Positions 1-4,788 of a stretch of DNA of 6,625 bases are shown in pieces. Origin of the DNA: an uncultured Phycisphaerae bacterium (GTDB lineage: Bacteria; Planctomycetota; Phycisphaerae; Phycisphaerales; SM1A02); contig CALCOW010000191.1 of assembly GCA_937899935.1 (NCBI GenBank), positions 1-6,625 of the forward strand. The letters are read 5' to 3'. The translations under genes and the position numbers were made by a program. The notes under the pieces were generated by a model. The model made no database searches and had not been told where the DNA came from. It saw nothing but the letters and a program-made list of their open reading frames with translations. Position 1 is the stretch's first letter. The number at the start of each line of letters is the position of its first letter.

Positions 1-162
1 CTTGGTCTGTTCTTCGCCATCGAGCACCCAAAGCTCTACGCCGGGCTCCTGAGCGGGTTTCCCCTTGGCCCCAATTACGATCTTGATGTCGCCCTTTTTG
101 GCGGGCTTTTCTGGAACGGCCTTTTTAGCCTTGGGCTTCTTAGCCACTTTTTCATCTGCCAT
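1..162 (-). CDS. Lysine-rich hypothetical protein, N-terminal part (cut by left edge)
   Basis: This is the first 54 codons of a gene that continues past the left edge. The start ATG at 162-160 follows TTTAGGAG with good spacing. That Shine-Dalgarno contains the TAG stop of the terminase gene, which ends only 8 bp upstream. The visible protein begins MADEKVAKKPKAKK and stays Lys/Ala/Pro-rich to about residue 24 (likely disordered and basic), then becomes more ordered-looking around DIKIVIGAKG (25-34) and VELWVLDG (43-50). I do not recognise the family. Its place directly after the large terminase is where many phages put a small accessory protein or begin the portal and head genes, but the fragment has no portal signature. 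It could be a small DNA-binding or structural protein. The reading frame and start are well supported; the function is unknown. Confidence 0.75.
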   Translation of the reverse strand, partial: MADEKVAKKPKAKKAVPEKPAKKGDIKIVIGAKGKPAQEPGVELWVLDGEEQTK

Positions 163-170
163 GTTTGCTC

Positions 171-1556
171 CTAAATGATCATGTATGGTGAAGAGTCCAG
201 GCTCTCAGTGAGGTAGCATTCGGCGATATAGCCAACCGCATCGAAGTGATGCTTGAGGTCGCCATTCGATTCGCCCCGCCAATGTCGTAACGCTGAGATA
301 AGCCTTTTGCATCTGCTGTGAACCATAAAGCGGCCCTCGATGCACGCTGACGATAGCATGCGAGCTCTTGCTTTGACAGAGCCAGAGCCCTTCCATGGCA
401 CCTGTATATTGAATGGTGGCCGGCTACTTCCGACGCAATCAGCGAACCCACGTTCGAGCAACTCGTTGACGCTAAACCCAAGCCCGAGCCGACCTGCACT
501 GTTGCTGTCTCCGCGAGCCTCATCTATTTGATGCAGGCTTACGCCCCAGCTTTCCACCATGTCCTTGACGTACTTGGCCTCACCGCGAGGCGTGGTTCGC
601 TCTTGGCTTACATACTCGTCGAGCACCCACAACCTATAGCCATCCCAGCCCACAAGGTAACAAACGCTTGCGCCGGGCCTCTCGCCATGATCCCATCCAA
701 GGCCAAGCTTCTCAATGTTTTCCGGCGGATCGTCGAACACATTGTCTTCGCTAAATTCGATCCAAGCATCGGTACTGATGCCTTCCCATGCACCGTCAAC
801 ACGTTGGGCATATTCCCACGGCCCATAGCCTGCTATCTGCTGTCGGATTGAGTCAGGGTCGCGGTGTGGACAGTTCTCGGGCGAGAGCTTGATGCGGTGT
901 AAGTCCCAGTCTTCTTTAGCCACAGTGCCATCGTCTGGGTTCCCATCGACCCAGTCTCTTAGCCACAATGCGGGGCGGCCTATTGGAGTAAAGCCCATGA
1001 AGATCGGGGCCGAGTTGACCGCGACACGCGAGCGGGCCTCGCCAAAGTGTCCCTGTTTAGGCAACTCGTCGATAGCCAGCCAATCGATGGTGGCACCCGT
1101 TAGAGCCATCTGCTCCTGGCTACCGCTCTTGCCTATGATCAGCGAGCCATTGGTCAGCTCGACTATCTTGCTGCCTCCGCGGGTATAGCCACGAGCATCG
1201 TCATAAAAGCATCGCTGGTGGACAGCGCCGGGTGGCTCGATTTCTTTTAGCTTTCTACTGAAGTTAGCCCAGCCGCCTTTCAGGTCAGCGGTCATAATCC
1301 AGCCCAGCGTCGGGCCCTCGGTCACTTCACGGTAAGGGTGACGCCCAAGCGCGTGCCACCATACCTCGGCGCACAAGGCCCTGGTTTTGCCGATCTGGTT
1401 ACCGGCGATCATAAGCCGACGTTGGTGTGAGCTCGCATGGAAAAGCTTCTGTCCTGGGCTCATGCCCCCAAGCCCCGGCAGCTCAAGCTCATAAGTAGCC
1501 AAGCCATTGTTTTTGAATGACGACGCCATCGCCTTGATGCGGGTTAGGTCAATCAT
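171..1556 (-). CDS. terL: Terminase large subunit (packaging ATPase-nuclease)
   Basis: This is the motor protein that pumps phage DNA into the prohead and cuts the concatemer. Residues here count from an upstream ATG at 1580, whose product is 469 aa. The Walker A loop is GNQIGKT (60-66). Walker B is IDWLAIDE (165-172), with D171 followed by the catalytic E172. A coupling motif FMGFTPIG lies at 194-201. A C-terminal RNase H-like nuclease is suggested by acidic positions D297 (GLGWDHGE), D321/E322 (LDEY), D353 or D358 and D447 (HHFDAVGYI). Length and domain order suit a full-length TerL. I chose the ATG at 1556 (461 aa) because it forms an ATGA overlap with the upstream gene and follows a GGCAGGG stretch; the ATG at 1580 has no Shine-Dalgarno. 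TerS lies two genes upstream, with a methyltransferase and an orphan between. The assignment is strong; the nuclease residues are inferred from spacing. Confidence 0.95.
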   Translation of the reverse strand: MIDLTRIKAMASSFKNNGLATYELELPGLGGMSPGQKLFHASSHQRRLMIAGNQIGKTRALCAEVWWHALGRHPYREVTEGPTLGWIMTADLKGGWANFSRKLKEIEPPGAVHQRCFYDDARGYTRGGSKIVELTNGSLIIGKSGSQEQMALTGATIDWLAIDELPKQGHFGEARSRVAVNSAPIFMGFTPIGRPALWLRDWVDGNPDDGTVAKEDWDLHRIKLSPENCPHRDPDSIRQQIAGYGPWEYAQRVDGAWEGISTDAWIEFSEDNVFDDPPENIEKLGLGWDHGERPGASVCYLVGWDGYRLWVLDEYVSQERTTPRGEAKYVKDMVESWGVSLHQIDEARGDSNSAGRLGLGFSVNELLERGFADCVGSSRPPFNIQVPWKGSGSVKARARMLSSACIEGRFMVHSRCKRLISALRHWRGESNGDLKHHFDAVGYIAECYLTESLDSSPYMII

Positions 1557-1768
1557 GCCACGCCCTGCCCGAGCCACCATATTAGAAACACGTCATTGTC
1601 GAACGTCGCGAGAGCACAGTATTCCCATTCGGTCTCGGTGAGCCCAAGGCTATTGTTGAAGGCCAGGCACTCAGGCAACACGCTGAACGCATCGTCCACA
1701 TCCAAGCCCCAAGCACAAGCCTCGTAGACTTCGTTGCCGACCTGAATGCAGAAGCCATATAGCGTCAT
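1553..1768 (-). CDS. Hypothetical 71-residue acidic protein between methyltransferase and TerL
   Basis: This small protein is unrecognised. It is acidic and aromatic-rich, with four cysteines at 7, 18, 34 and 51 and a hydrophobic C-terminus (VFLIWWLG, 60-67) that is too short for a confident membrane span. The cysteine spacing does not match a standard zinc ribbon. The gene is supported by its junctions: its ATG (1768) overlaps the methyltransferase stop as ATGA, and its TGA overlaps the preferred TerL start at 1556 as ATGA. There is no clear Shine-Dalgarno, so translation probably depends on ribosomes finishing the upstream gene. Such small genes in packaging or early regions are often anti-host or accessory factors, but nothing in the sequence shows this. 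It is likely a real gene of unknown function. Confidence 0.7.
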   Translation of the reverse strand: MTLYGFCIQVGNEVYEACAWGLDVDDAFSVLPECLAFNNSLGLTETEWEYCALATFDNDVFLIWWLGQGVA

Positions 1769-2178
1769 TCGTAAACCACTATGGCAGAGGGAAATGGCGC
1801 ACTGTTCTTGGCATCACCGAATTTGAGCCGACCTCGCAAGAAGGTGATCTCGCCCTGCATCGCATAGTCGTGCCACCATGCTGTGTCGGTTCTGGATGGC
1901 ACCAAGCAGACCACTGTCGCGCCCTTCTGCCACTCATCCACCGCCTTAGCCATCCATCGCTTGATCTCACGCCCGTATGGTGGGTTCATCCAGCAGACCT
2001 CGCCATCCCAGTCCTGCGCCAGTCCATCCTGTTCCGGGGTGAAGTAGCGTCGGCACTTGGCATTGGTAGGTAGGGCACATACGTCGATGGTGAATGGGTA
2101 TTTAGCAGCCAGCTGGTCGAATAGGTCCTGCGGCGTTGCCCATTGGTCCGTGGCGCTGGAGTAGTGAACGGGGTTCAT
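1765..2178 (-). CDS. Phage Dam-type DNA N6-adenine methyltransferase
   Basis: This 137-residue protein fits the short phage N-6-adenine methyltransferase (Dam) family, which transfers a methyl group from S-adenosylmethionine to adenine in DNA. Visible signatures are the N-terminal DQWATPQDLF (11-20), a motif I-like strand FTIDVCA (29-35), the conserved region around CRRYFTPEQDGL (42-53) and the catalytic NPPYG (65-69, a DPPY variant). The family-typical RGRLKFG (115-121) and APFPSAIVVYE at the C-terminus complete it. Its length is short compared with host Dam but ordinary for this phage family, which lacks a large target-recognition domain. It overlaps TerS upstream and the 71-residue gene downstream by ATGA. 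The likely role is protection of phage DNA from host restriction, or marking DNA for packaging. Target sequence cannot be read from the protein. Confidence 0.92.
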   Translation of the reverse strand: MNPVHYSSATDQWATPQDLFDQLAAKYPFTIDVCALPTNAKCRRYFTPEQDGLAQDWDGEVCWMNPPYGREIKRWMAKAVDEWQKGATVVCLVPSRTDTAWWHDYAMQGEITFLRGRLKFGDAKNSAPFPSAIVVYE

Positions 2179-2615
2179 TGCTTGACCGCTCTCCGGTTCA
2201 AGGCAGCCAGTATGATTTCCTCTGGCAGCTCAGCAATGTGAGTGACGATAGCCTCACGCCCTTCTGTACTGTTGGGGTCAACAAGCTCCTGCACCTGCAC
2301 ATCCTCATCGGCCTCCAGTGCCTGCTCGCGCCTATAGCCGTGGCGACGCTCCAGAAGCCATGCGGCAGAAGTCCAGTTCCCGTCCATGGCAGCGCGCTTG
2401 ATTGTAGCCAGGGCTTGAGCAGCGCTTTGAGCCTCTGCTTTTTTTAGTGACTCCAAAAGCTCTAACTTTGCTGGGTCTCCGTCCCGCCCCTGCTGAAGCC
2501 AGAGGTAGTAAGTCGACTCGCCTATGCCAGCGTAAGCAGCAGCCAGCTTATTGGTGAGCCCGAGCCTTATGCCCTCCACTAATCGCGAGGTAACTTCCGG
2601 CGTCAGTTTGCTCAT
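2175..2615 (-). CDS. terS: Terminase small subunit-like helix-turn-helix protein
   Basis: This 146-residue protein has an N-terminal helix-turn-helix (about residues 6-43; the core KLAAAYAGIGESTYYLWLQQ is 23-42), a charged alpha-helical middle (KLELLESLKKAEAQSAAQAL) and the block WTSAAWLLERRHGYRRE (81-97). This arrangement is typical of phage terminase small subunits and related DNA-binding proteins, which recognise the packaging site and regulate the large subunit. The C-terminal part is acidic, then helical (EAIVTHIAELPEEIILAALN), plausibly for oligomerisation or TerL contact. Location supports the call: TerL lies two genes downstream in the same coupled operon. The ATG at 2615 overlaps the stop of the lysine-rich microgene as ATGA, with AAGGG about 9 nt upstream. 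A -1 frameshift in the microgene would extend this protein at its N-terminus. It could instead be a transcription regulator. Confidence 0.75.
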   Translation of the reverse strand: MSKLTPEVTSRLVEGIRLGLTNKLAAAYAGIGESTYYLWLQQGRDGDPAKLELLESLKKAEAQSAAQALATIKRAAMDGNWTSAAWLLERRHGYRREQALEADEDVQVQELVDPNSTEGREAIVTHIAELPEEIILAALNRRAVKQ

Positions 2616-2680
2616 TTCTTCTTGCCCTTCTTTTTTTTCTTTTTTCCACCGTAAAATTTCTTTGCTGGTCCAGCTGGCAT
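2612..2680 (-). CDS. Lysine-rich 22-residue microprotein (leader of TerS)
   Basis: This tiny ORF reads MPAGPAKKFYGG followed by KKKKKKGKKK and stops at TGA (2614-2612). It is supported by the best Shine-Dalgarno in the neighbourhood, GCAGGAG, 7 nt before its ATG, by starting 1 bp after the upstream stop, and by an ATGA overlap with the TerS start. Eleven of its 22 residues are lysine, so the peptide would be strongly basic and could bind DNA or RNA. It may instead act mainly as a translated leader that delivers ribosomes to TerS. The lysine codons form two in-frame A_AAA_AAG heptamers, a classic bacterial -1 slippery sequence. Slippage enters the TerS frame without a stop and gives a fused product of 168 residues. 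Another reading is that the poly-A tract hides an assembly error in one longer TerS gene. Translation is well supported; function is unknown. Confidence 0.65.
   Translation of the reverse strand: MPAGPAKKFYGGKKKKKKGKKK
2630..2645 (-). promoter_or_regulatory. Tandem A_AAA_AAG slippery heptamers (candidate -1 frameshift site)
   Basis: Read on the minus strand, two copies of A AAA AAG lie in the zero-frame phase needed for -1 tandem slippage, at 2645-2639 and 2636-2630. The -1 frame after either one is open through GAA GGG CAA GAA GAA into the TerS ATG at 2615. A_AAA_AAG is known as a highly slippery heptamer in bacteria, as in dnaX and several IS3-family elements. GGTGGA just upstream is only a weak Shine-Dalgarno-like stimulator, and I do not see a strong downstream stem. 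The frame phase is seen directly; frameshifting is inferred. Confidence 0.45.
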
Positions 2681-2681
2681 T

Positions 2682-3422
2682 TTATACTCCTGCGATTGGC
2701 ACTCGCACTATTGGGTTGATGTCGTATGATTGTTGACGCTTTCGAGTCTTTGAGGCACCGCTATCGCGTCGAATGATCTGATCGCCCCATTTAGCGGCCA
2801 ATAGGTCAAATTGCTCCCGCTCCCTGTTGATTGTTCTATAGGATGCGCAACCGCCGAGGTTGGTGTGTTGCTTGCACACATAGTGAGCATAGTTGATGCG
2901 AAGGATTTTGCGGTATTTATTGAGCATCTGCAAACTCAAGTCATAGTCCTCTTTTAGCGGCAGGTTTTCATCGTACCGCAGATCTGCATTGAGGAAGCCG
3001 CCGAATGGCCCAAGCACCACGTTGTTCATGCTGAACGGCGTATACTCGCGATAGGCACCTTTGTCCTGAATAATGTTGATGCCCCACATGCGAACACCCA
3101 GCTGTTCAGCAAGGTTGAAGCCGTGCTCTATAAACTCAAGGGCTTCGTCCGTTGTCATCTTGTGATGCTTGTTACCGTTCCATCGTCCAAGGTAATGGAT
3201 GTCATCGTCTAAAATAAGCACTCGTTCATCGTCGGCGTTGTCGAGTATCCAGTTCCGTACACGGCACACGCTGCCTTGAGCCGAGTCTGGGCACTCCCAA
3301 ACGTCCAAGCCATTAGCTCGGTACTCGTCGGCCTGTGAACTGCAAACCACGTATCGCACGGGTAGGTATTTGTGAGTAAAGCAGGTGTCTGCTCGTTTCC
3401 ATGATGGTGAACAAATGATCAT
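2682..3422 (-). CDS. Glycosyltransferase-like protein 2 (TAGT-like, candidate DNA-base glycosyltransferase)
   Basis: This 246-residue protein resembles GT-A fold, nucleotide-sugar-dependent glycosyltransferases of the kind phages use on modified DNA bases (TET/JBP-associated glycosyltransferase type). Visible marks are an N-terminal strand IICSPSWKRAD, VVCSSQADEY (25-34), RVRNWIL (54-60) and the metal/sugar-binding acidic triad LILDDD (69-74). Later come EYTPFS (126-131), EDYDLSLQMLNKYRK (158-172), GGCASYRT (190-197) and KWGD (211-214). It aligns with its upstream neighbour from end to end, so the two are paralogs. The frame is open further upstream, but the ATG at 3422 is the likely start because it shares one base with the preceding stop (TAATG) and follows GAGG. 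An acceptor base such as 5-hydroxymethylcytosine is inferred, and no enzyme making one is in the window. A general glycan transferase is the alternative. Confidence 0.72.
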   Translation of the reverse strand: MIICSPSWKRADTCFTHKYLPVRYVVCSSQADEYRANGLDVWECPDSAQGSVCRVRNWILDNADDERVLILDDDIHYLGRWNGNKHHKMTTDEALEFIEHGFNLAEQLGVRMWGINIIQDKGAYREYTPFSMNNVVLGPFGGFLNADLRYDENLPLKEDYDLSLQMLNKYRKILRINYAHYVCKQHTNLGGCASYRTINREREQFDLLAAKWGDQIIRRDSGASKTRKRQQSYDINPIVRVPIAGV

Positions 3423-4129
3423 TAGATGCCTCGTATGGGTTGCCTGACACCGTTCATTTTGCCGTTTTTGATCTTGATCAGATCGCCCCATTTGCTGATC
3501 AGCTTGTCAAGTGCAGGATTGTAGTGCTTCTCGCTGTGCTCAATGCCGCCGCGTTGGGTCTTTTTGGCGATGTCTTTGTTGCACTCAAATTCAAAGTAAT
3601 AGCGATTGTCCCGCATGACCCGTCGGTGCTTGTTCATGTACTGCAGGTAGATGTCCGCGTCCTCATGCCGTCCGAGGCCCACATCGTAACTAATACCCGG
3701 ATCGCGTCGAATATAGACACAGCCATAGCTGGGTTTGCACAGCGAAAACGGTGCGTATTCAGCGTACTTGACGGGGTCACTGCTGTTAGAAAAGCCGCCG
3801 TAGTATGCCCCCAGTTGCTCAAGTAACACCGTGAATGTTTCAAGCACTTGTTCAACGTCCTTGACGTAGCCGTCCTTGATGCGATGCACCCGTTTTAGAT
3901 CGTCATCTATCATCCAGCAAGCTTCGCCTGGCGCTAGCAGGTTCAATAGAGCATTTCGCTTTCGAGCGATGTTACCGTCCTGGTCATCCGGTATAGCAAT
4001 CACCCGGTTTGGGTAATGGCGTTCGTATTGTTCTGCTTGCGAGCTCGGCACTACCACCATCGCAGACGGCATTATGTCCATCGTGCTTGCAGTACCGTCT
4101 CGCCCATAGCTTGGTACGAGTATACGCAT
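3422..4129 (-). CDS. Glycosyltransferase-like protein 1 (TAGT-like, candidate DNA-base glycosyltransferase)
   Basis: This 235-residue protein is the first of two tandem glycosyltransferase-like paralogs. It starts MRILVPSYGRDG, followed by VVVPSSQAEQY (25-35), ARKRNALLNL (55-64) and a DXD-type triad CWMIDDDLKR (71-80; D75-D77) expected to hold the divalent metal and sugar nucleotide. EYAPFS lies at 124-129, the acidic EDAD at 156-159 is a plausible catalytic or metal site, and KWGDLI (213-218) and VRQPIRGI close the protein. These marks recur in order in the downstream neighbour. Its ATG shares one base with the ParB-like stop (TGATG), with only a poor Shine-Dalgarno, so translation is probably coupled to the ParB gene. 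Glucosyl-type transfer to phage DNA is inferred from the family resemblance and from the ParB and methyltransferase neighbours. Sugar donor and acceptor are unknown. Confidence 0.75.
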   Translation of the reverse strand: MRILVPSYGRDGTASTMDIMPSAMVVVPSSQAEQYERHYPNRVIAIPDDQDGNIARKRNALLNLLAPGEACWMIDDDLKRVHRIKDGYVKDVEQVLETFTVLLEQLGAYYGGFSNSSDPVKYAEYAPFSLCKPSYGCVYIRRDPGISYDVGLGRHEDADIYLQYMNKHRRVMRDNRYYFEFECNKDIAKKTQRGGIEHSEKHYNPALDKLISKWGDLIKIKNGKMNGVRQPIRGI

Positions 4130-4758
4130 CAGCTTTTCTGTAATGAATCTATGTATTTAGCACCGTCGACTACACGTCCAATGCCCTTGCTCCAAGGTTT
4201 ACCGTTGGCCCGTTTGGAGTACTTGCTTTCAAGCTCAAAGTGAGTCTGTGCAGCCAGCCAGTCCATGTCCGATCTAAAAACCAGCACGATGTAGTTGTTG
4301 GCCTCGTCAATGAATTCGCTAAACTCAACGTCTGGTTTGGTCGGTTCCTCAAGTACCTCATTGAGCATAGCCTGCACCTCGTCATCGCCCCAGCCAAGCT
4401 CTTCAAGGTCAGCACCTTGCTGGTCCAGCTCGCGCATGACGGCGGTAAGGGCCTCATCGTCCCAGTCTGCTTTTTCGCCCACTTTGTTATCAGCCAAGGC
4501 TAAAAGCTTGGCGTCCACATCGTCCAGGTCCATGTACCGCACTGGCACCTTTGTGAGCCCTAAGTATTTAGCGGCTTTGAGTCGCGTATGCCCTGCAATG
4601 ACCTGTCCCTCGCTGTTGGCGATAATCGGTGAGGCAAAGCCAAAGCGCTCAATAGACTTTGCAACGTCTGGTACGGCGTGGTCATTTTTCCGAGGGTTGG
4701 CTTCCCAAGGCTTCAGTTTGTCAATATCGGCCCAGATGGCCGCAGCTTTTTCTGTCAT
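4129..4758 (-). CDS. ParB-like nuclease/partition-fold protein with extra C-terminal domain
   Basis: This 209-residue protein has a ParB/sulfiredoxin-fold N-terminal domain (about 8-95): IDKLKPWEANPRKN (12-25), VAKSIERFGFASPII (32-46), the signature VIAGHTRLKAAKYLGL (53-68) with GHTR at 56-59, and LALADN (86-91). A linker with acidic helices (97-140) leads to a second conserved-looking domain (about 145-204) containing FSEFIDEANNYIVLVF, DWLAAQTHF and WSKGIGRVVDGAKYI. It lacks the methylase often fused to phage ParB domains. ParB-fold proteins bind CTP or ATP; phage versions occur beside DNA-modification enzymes and may act as nucleases, NTPases or targeting factors. Here it sits directly ahead of two glycosyltransferases and couples to the first by TGATG, so a shared job on DNA is likely. 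It has its own strong Shine-Dalgarno (GGAGGG) partly inside a hairpin. Plasmid-style partition is less likely, as no ParA is seen. Confidence 0.85.
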   Translation of the reverse strand: MTEKAAAIWADIDKLKPWEANPRKNDHAVPDVAKSIERFGFASPIIANSEGQVIAGHTRLKAAKYLGLTKVPVRYMDLDDVDAKLLALADNKVGEKADWDDEALTAVMRELDQQGADLEELGWGDDEVQAMLNEVLEEPTKPDVEFSEFIDEANNYIVLVFRSDMDWLAAQTHFELESKYSKRANGKPWSKGIGRVVDGAKYIDSLQKS

Positions 4759-4788
4759 GGTTTCCCTCCAAAGAGGGTTTAGCCCATT
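4759..4788 (-). promoter_or_regulatory. Shine-Dalgarno-sequestering hairpin ahead of the ParB-like gene
   Basis: The only spacer of note in the window (30 bp) holds, on the minus strand, CCCTC (4777-4773), loop TTTG and GAGGG (4768-4764), followed by AAACC and the ATG at 4758. The 3' arm of this perfect 5-bp stem is the Shine-Dalgarno itself (GGAGGG). In the folded RNA the ribosome site would be masked, so translation of ParB and the coupled glycosyltransferases could depend on ribosomes leaving the replication gene and opening the stem. There is no U-tract after it, so it is not a standard terminator. Confidence 0.4.

Noticed and set aside
528..1188. Plus-strand open frames opposite the terminase gene (528-851 and 889-1188).
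   Set aside because: They lie opposite the terminase core and show no domain features or coupling to neighbours, so they are shadows of the TerL codons.
1557..1580. Terminase start at 1580.
   Set aside because: There is no Shine-Dalgarno before it and it would overlap the upstream gene by 28 bp, whereas the ATG at 1556 gives the ATGA junction seen elsewhere in the operon. It remains possible.
2631..2645. Poly-T on the plus strand as a rho-independent terminator tail.
   Set aside because: The transcribed strand carries the A-runs, not U-runs, and no G+C-rich stem precedes them. The run is lysine codons of the microgene.
3423..3491. Longer start for the second glycosyltransferase, adding 23 residues.
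   Set aside because: The added stretch is polar and basic, overlaps the conserved end of the first glycosyltransferase and has no counterpart in the paralog. The ATG at 3422 has TAATG coupling and GAGG.
4764..4777. Hairpin ahead of the ParB-like gene as a transcription terminator.
   Set aside because: The stem is only 5 bp and is followed by AAACC on the transcribed strand, not a U-tract. It better fits a translation-level element.
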